The notes under the pieces are model-generated. The model made no database searches. It was not told the DNA's origin and was given only the letters and a program-made list of their open reading frames with translations. From contig DASXSB010000030.1 of the NCBI GenBank assembly GCA_036506275.1, forward strand, positions 62,001 through 126,000: 64,000 bases of DNA, given 5' to 3'. The position numbers and the translations under genes were made by a program. Source of the stretch: DASXSB01 sp036506275. Lineage in GTDB: Bacteria; Methylomirabilota; Methylomirabilia; Rokubacteriales; CSP1-6. Positions 8,806 to 16,870 of the stretch are shown in pieces; the stretch's first letter is position 1, and each line of letters begins with the position of its first letter.

Positions 8806-10725
8806 TTACTTCTTCTTCTCTCCGAGGTCCTCGAACTCCGCGTCCACGACCTCGCCTTCCTTGGGACCCGTGGTGCCGGCGCCCGGTGACGGTCTGTTGC
8901 CGGCGCCACCCGGGGCCGATCCCGCCTGGGCCTCGCGGTACATCGCCTCCGCGAGCTTGTGGGCGGCCGTCTGCAGTCGCTCCTGAGCCTGCTTCATGCG
9001 ATTGATGTCCTCGCCCTTCAGCGCCTCGCGGGCTTCCGACATCGCGTCGTCGATCGCCTTTCGGTCGGCCTCGGCGAGCTTCGATCCGTGCTCACTGAGC
9101 GTCCGCTCCGTGGAATAGACGAGGGAGTCGGTCTGATTGCGAACCTCGATCTCTTCCTTGCGCCGGGTATCCTCGGCGGCGTTCGACGCCGCGTCCTTCA
9201 CCATCCGGTCGATCTCGTCCTTGGTGAGGCCGGAGGAGGCGGTGATGGTGATGTTCTGTTGCTTGCCGGTGGCGGTGTCCTTGGCCGACACGTTCAGGAT
9301 CCCGTTGGCGTCGATGTCGAACGTCACCTCTACTTGAGGGACGCCCCGCGGCGCCGGCGGAATACCCACGAGATGGAACTTGCCGAGGGTCCGGTTGTCG
9401 CGCGCCATGGGCCGCTCGCCCTGGAGGACGTGCACCTCGACCGACGTCTGGTTGTCGGCGGCGGTCGTGAACACTTCGCTCTTCTTGGTGGGAATCGTGG
9501 TGTTGCGTGTGATGAGCGTCGTCATCACGCCCCCCAACGTCTCGATGCCGAGGGAGAGCGGCGTGACGTCGAGCAGAAGCAGATCCTTCACCTCGCCGGT
9601 GAGGACGGCTCCCTGCACGGCGGCGCCGATGGCGACGACCTCGTCCGGGTTCACCCCTTTGTGGGGTTCGCGCGCGAAGAGGGTCTTCACTGCTTCCTGC
9701 ACCTTCGGCATGCGCGTCTGGCCACCCACGAGGATGACCTCGTCGATGTCCTTCGCGGTCACGCTCGCGTCCTGCATGGCCTGCCGGCACGGCCCCAGCG
9801 TGCGGTCGATCAGATCCGCCGTGAGCGCCTCCAGCTTGGCGCGCGTGAGCGTCAGCACGAGGTGCTTCGGACCACTGGCGTCGGCGGTAATGAACGGCAG
9901 GTTGATCTCCGTCTGGACCGTCGTCGACAGCTCCATCTTCGCCTTTTCCCCGGCTTCCTTGAGACGCTGCAGCGCCATCCGGTCCTTGCGGAGGTCGATG
10001 CCGTTTTCCCGCTTGAATTCCTCGGCGATCCAATCCATCACACGCTGGTCGAAATCGTCACCGCCGAGATGGGTGTCGCCGTTGGTCGCCTTGACCTCGA
10101 ACACCCCCTCGCCGATCTCGAGCACCGAAATGTCGAAGGTGCCGCCGCCGAGGTCATAGACGGCGATGGTCTCGTCCTTCTTCTTGTCGAGGCCGTAGGC
10201 AAGCGACGCCGCCGTGGGCTCGTTGATGATCCGGAGGACCTCGAGACCGGCGATCTTGCCGGCATCCTTGGTGGCCTGCCGCTGGCTGTCGTTGAAGTAG
10301 GCGGGCACCGTGATGACCGCCTGCGTGACCTTCTCGCCGAGATACGCCTCCGCCGCTTCCTTGAGCTTGCGAAGGATCATCGCCGAGATCTCGGGCGGCG
10401 AATACTGCTTGCCCCGGATCTCGACCCGCGCGTCGCCGTTCGCGGCCTTCACGACCTTGTAGGGGACGAGCTTCTGCTCCTGCAGCGTCTCGTCGTAGCG
10501 ACGACCCATGAACCGCTTGATCGAGAACACGGTGTTCTCGGGGTTCGTGATCGCCTGGCGCTTGGCCACCTGCCCGACGAGGATCTCGCCGTCCTTGGTG
10601 AAGCCGACGACCGACGGCGTGAGGCGACTGCCCTCCTGATTCGCGATCACCGTCGGATTGCCGCCTTCAACCACTGACACGACGGAGTTCGTCGTCCCGA
10701 GGTCAATGCCGATCACCTTCGCCAT
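8806..10725 (-). CDS. dnaK: Molecular chaperone DnaK (Hsp70)
   Basis: A 639-residue Hsp70 with an N-terminal actin-like ATPase domain (IGIDLGTTNSV at 5, IINEPTAASLAYGLDK near 170, VYDLGGGTFDIS near 195). The substrate-binding domain starts at LLLDVTPLSLGIET near 385, and the lid ends in a Gly/Pro-rich tail and acidic terminus. It folds and protects proteins in the cytoplasm and acts as co-repressor with HspR in known systems. It follows hsp20 by 65 bp and precedes the dnaJ-like gene by 2 bp. No grpE lies between them, unlike many dnaK operons. Motifs are complete. Confidence 0.99.
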   Translation of the reverse strand: MAKVIGIDLGTTNSVVSVVEGGNPTVIANQEGSRLTPSVVGFTKDGEILVGQVAKRQAITNPENTVFSIKRFMGRRYDETLQEQKLVPYKVVKAANGDARVEIRGKQYSPPEISAMILRKLKEAAEAYLGEKVTQAVITVPAYFNDSQRQATKDAGKIAGLEVLRIINEPTAASLAYGLDKKKDETIAVYDLGGGTFDISVLEIGEGVFEVKATNGDTHLGGDDFDQRVMDWIAEEFKRENGIDLRKDRMALQRLKEAGEKAKMELSTTVQTEINLPFITADASGPKHLVLTLTRAKLEALTADLIDRTLGPCRQAMQDASVTAKDIDEVILVGGQTRMPKVQEAVKTLFAREPHKGVNPDEVVAIGAAVQGAVLTGEVKDLLLLDVTPLSLGIETLGGVMTTLITRNTTIPTKKSEVFTTAADNQTSVEVHVLQGERPMARDNRTLGKFHLVGIPPAPRGVPQVEVTFDIDANGILNVSAKDTATGKQQNITITASSGLTKDEIDRMVKDAASNAAEDTRRKEEIEVRNQTDSLVYSTERTLSEHGSKLAEADRKAIDDAMSEAREALKGEDINRMKQAQERLQTAAHKLAEAMYREAQAGSAPGGAGNRPSPGAGTTGPKEGEVVDAEFEDLGEKKK

Positions 10726-10750
10726 GTGGAACTCCCTTCCTTGATGAGGA

Positions 10751-10776
10751 GGGGCGGCGACGGGCGCCGCCGCCCC
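10751..10776 (-). other. GC-rich stem-loop between hsp20 and dnaK
   Basis: GGGGCGGCG and CGCCGCCCC form a 9-bp stem with an 8-nt loop in the 65-bp gap. There is no U-tract, so it looks like an mRNA processing or attenuation element separating the abundant small chaperone from dnaK rather than a full terminator. The role is inference. Confidence 0.4.
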
Positions 10777-10790
10777 CGTGGTCCGTCGAC

Positions 10791-11264
10791 CTAGAGAACG
10801 TCGACCTTGATCTGCTTCGGCTTCACTTCCTCGGCCTTCGGAAGCCGTACTTCGAGAACACCATCCCGGTAGTTCGCCTTCACCTTGTCCGGCTGGACGG
10901 GCACCGGCAACGGGATGTTCCGCTCGAACTTTCCGTACGTCCGCTCCACGCGGTAGAAGCTGCCATCGTCCGCCTCGTGGCCGAACTGGCGCTCGCCGCG
11001 CACCGTGAGCAGGTCGCCCGTGATCGAGACGTTGATCTCCTTCTCGCGAACCCCGGGGACTTCGAAGGTCACCACCAAGTCATCCTTCGTCTCGTAGAGA
11101 TCGACGGCGGGCGCCCAGCCGCGCTCCATCGCCGCGCCGGTCGAGGCGGGACGACCGAAGAAACTATCGAAGAGACGGTTCACCTCGCCCTGGATGTCGG
11201 TCACGTTACGGAAGGGCTCCCACCGTTCCGCCGCACCGAAGGGTCGCCAACGCTCCACTGCCAT
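10791..11264 (-). CDS. Hsp20/alpha-crystallin small heat-shock protein
   Basis: A 157-residue small heat-shock protein. The alpha-crystallin domain spans about residues 50-145 (WAPAVDLYETKDDLVV, then the NYRDGVLEVRLPK signature near 133-145). The N-terminal arm ERWEPFRNVTDIQGEVNRLF is typical of the bacterial class A family. It would hold unfolding proteins as an ATP-independent oligomer. It is the first gene of the heat-shock operon. An AGGAGG ribosome-binding site lies 7 bp before the ATG, and a strong sigma70 promoter lies about 60 bp upstream. Confidence 0.96.
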   Translation of the reverse strand: MAVERWRPFGAAERWEPFRNVTDIQGEVNRLFDSFFGRPASTGAAMERGWAPAVDLYETKDDLVVTFEVPGVREKEINVSITGDLLTVRGERQFGHEADDGSFYRVERTYGKFERNIPLPVPVQPDKVKANYRDGVLEVRLPKAEEVKPKQIKVDVL

Positions 11265-11321
11265 ATCTGTCTCCTCCTGTCACCGCCGGCCTCCCTGCCG
11301 GCCAGTATTGAGTACGTGCTT

Positions 11322-11350
11322 CTTATATCAGGTGAGTGTTGTCATGTCAA
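11322..11350 (-). promoter_or_regulatory. Sigma70 promoter of the hsp20-dnaK-dnaJ-hspR-lon operon
   Basis: Reading the minus strand, TTGACA (11350-11345) and TATAAG (11327-11322) are separated by exactly 17 bp. This gives a predicted start near 11315 and a leader of about 50 nt. Two TTGAGT-like half-sites, at 11308-11313 and 11332-11337, sit next to the start site and inside the spacer. They are direct rather than inverted, so they are only weak candidates for HspR binding. A 6-bp GCCGGC hairpin lies in the leader. Confidence 0.75.
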
Positions 11351-11388
11351 TCCTGGCCAGAAACCATTGTATTCATGGTGGTTGAGCC

Positions 11389-12063
11389 GTGGATGCTACC
11401 CTCCCCCCCGTGAGGCTTGGCTGCGGTTGCCTTGGCGTCGTCGTCCTTTTGGTGGCCGCCACCGGTCTCGGTGGGGGGGCGTGGGTAGCGTCACGTCTGC
11501 TCCAACGACCGGCCGATGTCCCGCTGGCGGGCTCGCCGGCCGACGGCCAGCGTGCGCAGCAGAAGATCTATGAGATGGGGCGGGCGAGCCGGTCTGCGCC
11601 GCACGGCGCGGAGGCGATCGTGATCACGGAGGCCGAACTCAACGCGTTTCTCTCACGGCACGTGATCGACGCCGTCGACGTTCCTCTCACCGACCTTGCC
11701 GTCCGCATGGTCGGTGGCGATGGCGTGCAGATCTATGGTCGCACCACGCTGCGCGGCGTCCTCGCGGACCCTCCGCTCTCGAACGCGATCGCCGCCCTGC
11801 CCGCACGCTGGCAACGACAGAACATCTGGCTACGCTTCGACGGCACGGTGCGGGTGGAAGCGGCGACGAACGGCAAAGGACGGATGCTGCGGATCGATCT
11901 CGATCGACTGTGGGTCGGGCGTCAGCCGCTGCCGGCGGTGTGCGCGCGCCTCGCCTTCGATCCCGCGGTGCTGGCACTGCTGCGGTGGCGAGTGCCGGCG
12001 CGACTGGAAACGGTTTCGATCGAGCCGGGGCGCGCGATCATCCGGCCAGCTTCCGCGCGCTGA
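11389..12063 (+). CDS. Hypothetical single-pass membrane-anchored protein
   Basis: I do not recognise this 224-residue protein. It has a short Cys-containing N terminus (RLGCGCLG) leading into one hydrophobic segment (VVVLLVAATGLGGGAWVA), then a soluble domain of mixed beta character with repeated charged strands (IVITEAELNAFLSRH near 75, IWLRFDGTVRVEA near 145). The pattern resembles an inner-membrane-anchored periplasmic domain. The start is GTG 11389; a second in-frame GTG lies at 11410. Its 3' end overlaps the convergent DUF1844 gene by 26 bp. It is divergent from the heat-shock promoter. Confidence 0.65.
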   Translation: MDATLPPVRLGCGCLGVVVLLVAATGLGGGAWVASRLLQRPADVPLAGSPADGQRAQQKIYEMGRASRSAPHGAEAIVITEAELNAFLSRHVIDAVDVPLTDLAVRMVGGDGVQIYGRTTLRGVLADPPLSNAIAALPARWQRQNIWLRFDGTVRVEAATNGKGRMLRIDLDRLWVGRQPLPAVCARLAFDPAVLALLRWRVPARLETVSIEPGRAIIRPASAR

Positions 12064-12451
12064 CGTAGCGGACTTGCAGGTCATAGATGATCTGGTCCAG
12101 GATCCGTGTCTCCTCCGGTGTTCGATTGCCTTGTGTCTTCTCCCGGAGGAGGATCAGCAGCTCGATGGCGTCGGTCGCCTGCTCGAGATCGCGGCGGACG
12201 TGTCCGGTAAGAGGATCGGGCGCGGCGCCCATGCCGACCACGGCCGAGCTCGCCAGCATCATGAACAGGCCCGCGAGACTGCGATCCGCGCCCGACTCTG
12301 CTGTCGCTTCCGAGGGCCGGGACGCCGGTGTCTCCGCCGACCGTGACGCGGTGGGCTCCGCCGACCGCGACGCCGTGGGCGCCGTCGCGTCCTCGGCGTC
12401 ATCCCGACGGCGTCGATCGGTGACTTTGAAGCTGTCTTCAGAATCGGACAT
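12038..12451 (-). CDS. DUF1844 domain-containing protein
   Basis: A 137-residue protein. The first 55 residues are low-complexity and Ala/Ser/Glu-rich, including three near-repeats of ASRSAE type. The C-terminal part matches DUF1844: LFMMLASSAVVGMG near 64, then an alpha-helical DLEQATDAIELLILLREKTQ segment and the terminal YDLQVRYV. DUF1844 proteins are small helical proteins of unknown function, common in several Gram-negative phyla. It is convergent with the unknown gene before it (26-bp overlap) and divergent from mazG. Confidence 0.82.
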   Translation of the reverse strand: MSDSEDSFKVTDRRRRDDAEDATAPTASRSAEPTASRSAETPASRPSEATAESGADRSLAGLFMMLASSAVVGMGAAPDPLTGHVRRDLEQATDAIELLILLREKTQGNRTPEETRILDQIIYDLQVRYVSARKLAG

Positions 12452-12485
12452 GCCGTGAGCCTAGCACACGCGAAAACCTCTGCTG

Positions 12486-12491
12486 TATACT
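12486..12491 (+). promoter_or_regulatory. mazG: Candidate -10 box for mazG
   Basis: TATACT lies 20 bp before the mazG ATG in the 60-bp divergent gap. The matching -35 position reads AGCACA, a poor match, so the promoter is weakly supported. The predicted leader is about 14 nt. Confidence 0.3.
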
Positions 12492-12511
12492 GACTTGACC
12501 GTCACATAACC

Positions 12512-13309
12512 ATGTCGCCTCCTGGTGCCCTCTTTGACATGCTCGTCGAAGTCATGGCGCGACTCCGCGAGCCGGGGGGCTGCCCGTGGGATCGCGAACA
12601 GACACGCGTCTCTCTGAAACCGTATCTCGTCGAGGAAACCTACGAAGTCCTGGAAGCGATCGAAGCCGGCGATCCCCGCGCATTGCGCGAAGAGCTCGGC
12701 GATCTCCTCTTCCAGGTCATCTTCCACTCCCGCATCGCGGACGAGCGGGGTGAATTTTCGATCACCGACGTCCTGCGCGCGCTTCACGACAAGATGGTTC
12801 ATCGTCATCCTCACGTCTTCGGTGATGCGTCGGTCGCGAACGCCGCGGACGCGCTCGCGCAGTGGGAGACGATCAAACGGCGCGAGGGGGAGCGCGCAGG
12901 AACTCCCCGCTCCGCCATCGCCGGCGTCCCCCGCGCGCTTCCCTCTCTGATCCGAGCCCAGCGCTTGCAGAGCAAGGCCGCCCGCGTCCATTTCGATTGG
13001 CCCGACGCCGGCGCCGCCTGGGAGAAAGTCGAAGAGGAGATCGGCGAAGCGCGAGAGGCGCTCCGCGTGGGAGATCGCGCGCGTCTCGCCGACGAGCTGG
13101 GTGACGTCCTCTTTTCGCTGGTGAACGTGGCGCGGCTCTCTTCCCTCGACGCCGACGAGGTGCTGCGCGGTACCATCGAAAAGTTCGCGCGTCGCTTCAC
13201 GGACATGGAAGCGGACCTGCGCGCGCGCGGACAGTCGGTGGAGAGCGCCTCCGTCGACGAGCGCGAGCGGGCGTGGGAGCTGGCCAAGGCAGCGGAGCGC
13301 CGCCCATGA
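12512..13309 (+). CDS. mazG: Nucleoside triphosphate pyrophosphohydrolase MazG
   Basis: A 265-residue MazG with two tandem all-alpha NTP pyrophosphatase domains, about residues 1-120 and 130-260. The first carries GGCPWDREQT near 22, EETYEVLEAIE near 40 and EELGDLLFQVIFHS near 56. The second carries EEEIGEAREAL near 175 and DELGDVLFSLVN near 193. It hydrolyses NTPs to NMP and pyrophosphate, cleansing nucleotide pools and lowering (p)ppGpp in known cases. Its stop overlaps the ATG of the macro-domain gene (ATGA), so the two are translationally coupled. Confidence 0.95.
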   Translation: MSPPGALFDMLVEVMARLREPGGCPWDREQTRVSLKPYLVEETYEVLEAIEAGDPRALREELGDLLFQVIFHSRIADERGEFSITDVLRALHDKMVHRHPHVFGDASVANAADALAQWETIKRREGERAGTPRSAIAGVPRALPSLIRAQRLQSKAARVHFDWPDAGAAWEKVEEEIGEAREALRVGDRARLADELGDVLFSLVNVARLSSLDADEVLRGTIEKFARRFTDMEADLRARGQSVESASVDERERAWELAKAAERRP

Positions 13310-13842
13310 AGGTCAGGATCGGGCCCGGGACGATCGCCATCGAGCGCGGTGACATCACCGACGCCGAGGTCGACGCCATCGTGAACGCCGCCAACACGAC
13401 CCTGGCCATGGGGGCGGGGGTAGCGGGCGCCATCAAGCGAAAGGGCGGCGTGATCATCGAGGAAGAGGCCATGCGGCAGGGTCCGGTGGAGGTCGGAGAA
13501 GCGGTCCTCACCACCGGCGGTAACCTCATCGCGACGCACGTCATCCACGCCGCCGTCATGGGCCCCGACCTGAAAACGGACGCCGACAAGATCGCGGCCA
13601 CCACCCGCGGCATCCTCGCCCTCGCCGACAAGCATCGCATCACGTCGGTGGCCCTGCCTGCGCTCGGTACCGGCGTCGGTCACGTTCCGCCCGCGGTATC
13701 GGCAGAGGCCATGCTGTCCGCGGTCGTGGCGCACCTCCGGCGCGGCCAGAGCACCCTGAAGCGCGTGGTGTTCGTCCTCTACCAGGACGACGCCGAGAAG
13801 GCGTTCACGGACACGCTCCGACGGCTGAGCGGGACGAAGTAG
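13306..13842 (+). CDS. Macro-domain (ADP-ribose-binding) protein
   Basis: A 178-residue single macro domain. It carries IERGDITDAEVDAIVNAAN near residues 8-26, the GAGVAGAIKRKGG glycine loop near 36, and ALPALGTGVGHVPP near 115 forming the distal ribose pocket. Family members bind ADP-ribose and can remove it from proteins or hydrolyse ADP-ribose-1''-phosphate. The ATG at 13306 overlaps the mazG stop, which decides the start over an upstream in-frame codon at 13273. Coupling with a nucleotide-pool enzyme suggests nucleotide-metabolite clearance, which is inference. Confidence 0.92.
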   Translation: MKVRIGPGTIAIERGDITDAEVDAIVNAANTTLAMGAGVAGAIKRKGGVIIEEEAMRQGPVEVGEAVLTTGGNLIATHVIHAAVMGPDLKTDADKIAATTRGILALADKHRITSVALPALGTGVGHVPPAVSAEAMLSAVVAHLRRGQSTLKRVVFVLYQDDAEKAFTDTLRRLSGTK

Positions 13843-13850
13843 CGGGCGCG

Positions 13851-15590
13851 ATGCCTCCGCCTCAGCCCAAGCTCGGGCAGCCCGCGAACCGCCGCCTCGG
13901 TGACCTCCTCGTCGCCGACGGACTCATCACGGACGAACAGCTCAGAAAGGCTCTCGCCGAGCAGCGCGGGACGGGGGAAAAGCTCGGGAGCATCCTCGTT
14001 CGCCTCAATCTCGTGAACGAGGAGCAGTTGACGGGCTTCCTGTCCCGGCAGTACGGCATCCCGTCCATCACGCTCTCCCAGCTCGACGTCGATCCGGAAT
14101 TGCTGCGCCTGGTGCCGTCTCAGATCGCGAAGAAGTACGAGGTCCTCCCCATCCGGCGCGTGGGCGACTCCCTGGCGCTCGCCATGGCCGACCCCACCAA
14201 CGTCTTCGCCCTCGACGACGTCGCCTTCATGACCAATTTGAAGGTGCTGCCGCTAGTGGCGCCCCAGGCGGCGATCCGGAAGGCGATCGACCGCTTCTAC
14301 GACAACCAGAGCGACGCCATCTCGGGCGTGCTCACCGCCCTCACCAGCGAGGCGCCCAACGTCGAAGTGGTCGACAGCGACGAGTCCGCCAACAAGGTCG
14401 ACGTCTTCGAGCTCAAGGAATCGGCGGACGAGGCGCCCGTCGTCAAGCTCGTCAACATGGTGCTCGTCGACGCCATCCAGAAAGGGACGTCGGACATTCA
14501 CTTCGAGCCGTACGAGAAAGTGTTCCGGATCCGGTTCCGCATCGACGGCGTGCTCCAGGAGGTGCTCGCTCCCCCCAAGAAGCTCGAGTCGGCGCTCATC
14601 TCCCGGCTCAAGATCATGTCGAACCTCGACATCGCGGAGCGTCGACTGCCCCAGGACGGCCGCATCAAGCTGCGCTACAACCAGCGCGAGATCGACTTCC
14701 GGGTGTCGATCCTGCCCACGATCTTCGGCGAGAAGGCCGTGCTCCGTATCCTCGACAAGGAAGCGCTGAAGCTCGACCTCACCCAGCTCGGCTTCGATCC
14801 CTGGAGCCTCGAGAACTTCGATAAGGCGATCAACCAGCCGTACGGGATGGTCCTGATCACGGGCCCCACTGGCTCCGGCAAGACGACCACGCTGTACTCC
14901 GCGATCCACACCATCAACTCTCCCGACGTCAACATCATGACGGCGGAGGATCCCGTCGAGTACAACCTCAAGGGCGTCAACCAGGTGCAGATCGACGAAG
15001 GCGTGGGTCGGACGTTCGCGGCCGCTCTCCGCTCGTTCCTGCGGCAGGACCCGGACGTCATCCTCGTCGGCGAGACCCGGGACCTGGAAACCGCGCAAAT
15101 CGCCATCCGGGCCGCGCTCACCGGCCATCTCGTCTTCACGACCCTCCACACCAACGACTGTCCTTCCACCATCGCCCGGCTCATCGACATGGGCGTCCCC
15201 AACTTCCTGGTGGCGTCGTCGATGCAGCTCATCCTCGCCCAGCGTCTCGGGCGCAAGGTCTGCAAGCAGTGTCGCGAGCCCTATGACACCGACGAGGAAA
15301 CGCTGGTGCCGTACGGCCATGTGCTGAGCGGCGTGGGCAAGACGCAGTTCTACAAGGGCAAGGGGTGCCCCGCCTGCAACCAGACCGGGATGAAGGGCCG
15401 CGTCGCCATCTACGAGGTAATGCCGATCACCGAGGAACTACGCGACCTTATCCTCAAGAACGCGTCCACCGCCGAGCTCAGGTCCATGGCGCAAGCGCAG
15501 GGCATGAAGACCCTCCGCCAGGCAGGCCTTTTGAAGGTGCTCGACGGAACCACGACGCTGGACGAGGTCCTTCGCGTTACGATCGCGTAG
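13851..15590 (+). CDS. pilB: Type IV pilus assembly ATPase PilB
   Basis: A 579-residue GspE/PilB extension motor. The N-terminal MshEN domain (LGDLLVADGLITDEQLRKAL near 14) is followed by N2 and the ATPase core. The core holds Walker A GPTGSGKTTT near 340, the Asp box, Walker B LRQDPDVILVGETRD near 397, and His box HLVFTTLHTND near 424. The tetracysteine pair CKQC/CPAC near 470-505 is present, as in zinc-binding PilB. It powers pilin polymerisation at the inner membrane with PilC and PilM. It begins the 17-kb pilus locus and lies 8 bp after the macro gene, so readthrough from there is possible. Confidence 0.97.
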   Translation: MPPPQPKLGQPANRRLGDLLVADGLITDEQLRKALAEQRGTGEKLGSILVRLNLVNEEQLTGFLSRQYGIPSITLSQLDVDPELLRLVPSQIAKKYEVLPIRRVGDSLALAMADPTNVFALDDVAFMTNLKVLPLVAPQAAIRKAIDRFYDNQSDAISGVLTALTSEAPNVEVVDSDESANKVDVFELKESADEAPVVKLVNMVLVDAIQKGTSDIHFEPYEKVFRIRFRIDGVLQEVLAPPKKLESALISRLKIMSNLDIAERRLPQDGRIKLRYNQREIDFRVSILPTIFGEKAVLRILDKEALKLDLTQLGFDPWSLENFDKAINQPYGMVLITGPTGSGKTTTLYSAIHTINSPDVNIMTAEDPVEYNLKGVNQVQIDEGVGRTFAAALRSFLRQDPDVILVGETRDLETAQIAIRAALTGHLVFTTLHTNDCPSTIARLIDMGVPNFLVASSMQLILAQRLGRKVCKQCREPYDTDEETLVPYGHVLSGVGKTQFYKGKGCPACNQTGMKGRVAIYEVMPITEELRDLILKNASTAELRSMAQAQGMKTLRQAGLLKVLDGTTTLDEVLRVTIA

Positions 15591-15655
15591 GGAAGCCTCG
15601 CCGGCGGCCGGCGCCGGGACGTGCATCATTCTCGTCACACCGTAGGAGACGGCGC

Positions 15656-16870
15656 ATGGCTGTGTTCGCGTACCGGGGCAGGTCCACGGCGGGAGCCGTG
15701 TCCGGTGAGGTGGAGGCCGACGACCGGCTGGCGGCGGTCACGCAGCTCCGAGCCAAGGGCGTCGTACCGACCGCGGTCGAGGAGCGCAAGGGGAAGACGG
15801 CGGCGGCCACCGCCGGCACCAAGAAGATCCGCGGCAAGGTCAAGGACAAGGACCTCGCCATCTACACCCGGCAGTTCTCCACCATGGTCGACGCCGGACT
15901 CCCCATCGCGCAATGCCTCCAGATCCTGTCCGAGCAGAGCGACTCGAAGCCCTTGCGCGAGGTGACCGCGCTCATCGCCCGCGACGTCGAGGGAGGCTCC
16001 ACGCTGGGCGACTCCTTCCGCAAGTATCCGCGGGTCTTCGATGACCTCTTCACGAACATGCTCCAGGTCGGGGAGTCGGGTGGCGTGCTCGACGTGGTCC
16101 TCCAGCGCCTCTCCGGCTACATCGAGAAGGCGGCCGCCCTCAAGCGGAAGGTCAAGGGCGCGATGGTGTATCCAATCACCATCATCTCCGTCGCCTGTCT
16201 CATCATCATCTTCATGATGGTGTTCGTCATCCCGACGTTTGCCACCATGTTCAAGAACCTCGGCGCCGAGCTTCCCCTGCCCACGAAGATCGTCATGTGG
16301 GCGTCGGACTTCACGCGGAAGTACATCATCTTCATGATCCTCGCCATCGCCGGCCTCATCTACGCCTTCAAGCGCTACTACCGGACGGAGAACGGCAGCA
16401 CCGTCATCGACACCTTCATGCTGAAGGTGCCCGTCATCGGCATGCTGATCCGGAAGGTGGCGGTGGCGCGCTTCACGCGCACGCTGGGGACGCTGATCTC
16501 GTCCGGCGTGCCGATTCTCGAAGGGCTCCGCATCACCGCGCGCTCCGCGCAGAACCGCGTGGTGGAGAAGGCCGTTATGCAGGCCCGCTCGGCGGTGACG
16601 TCGGGCCGCACGCTCGCGGAGCCCCTGAAGGGCACGCCGGTCTTCCCGCCCATGGTCGTCCACATGATCAACGTCGGTGAGAACACGGGCGCTCTCGACG
16701 CCATGCTCTCCAAGATCGCCGACTTCTACGACGACGAGGTCGACACCGCCGTCAGCGCCCTCACGTCGTTGCTGGAACCGCTCATGATCGTGTTCCTGGG
16801 CGTGGTCGTGGGCGGACTCGTGGTCGCGATGTACATGCCGATCTTCAAGCTGGTGACGCTGGTCAAGTAG
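15656..16870 (+). CDS. pilC: Type IV pilus inner-membrane platform protein PilC
   Basis: A 404-residue GspF/PilC protein with two homologous GspF domains, near 65-190 (FSTMVDAGLPIAQCLQIL) and 265-395 (LGTLISSGVPILEGLRIT), and three transmembrane segments (at about 170-195, 220-245 and 375-400). It is the inner-membrane platform that couples the PilB motor to pilin. An AGGAG site precedes ATG 15656; the longer upstream frame is a shadow over pilB. No pilT retraction ATPase lies between pilB and pilC, where it often sits. Confidence 0.96.
   Translation: MAVFAYRGRSTAGAVSGEVEADDRLAAVTQLRAKGVVPTAVEERKGKTAAATAGTKKIRGKVKDKDLAIYTRQFSTMVDAGLPIAQCLQILSEQSDSKPLREVTALIARDVEGGSTLGDSFRKYPRVFDDLFTNMLQVGESGGVLDVVLQRLSGYIEKAAALKRKVKGAMVYPITIISVACLIIIFMMVFVIPTFATMFKNLGAELPLPTKIVMWASDFTRKYIIFMILAIAGLIYAFKRYYRTENGSTVIDTFMLKVPVIGMLIRKVAVARFTRTLGTLISSGVPILEGLRITARSAQNRVVEKAVMQARSAVTSGRTLAEPLKGTPVFPPMVVHMINVGENTGALDAMLSKIADFYDDEVDTAVSALTSLLEPLMIVFLGVVVGGLVVAMYMPIFKLVTLVK

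Noticed and set aside
11300..11345. A HAIR operator for HspR
   Set aside because: Two TTGAGT-like half-sites are present but in direct, not inverted, orientation, so the consensus CTTGAGT-N7-ACTCAAG is not met.
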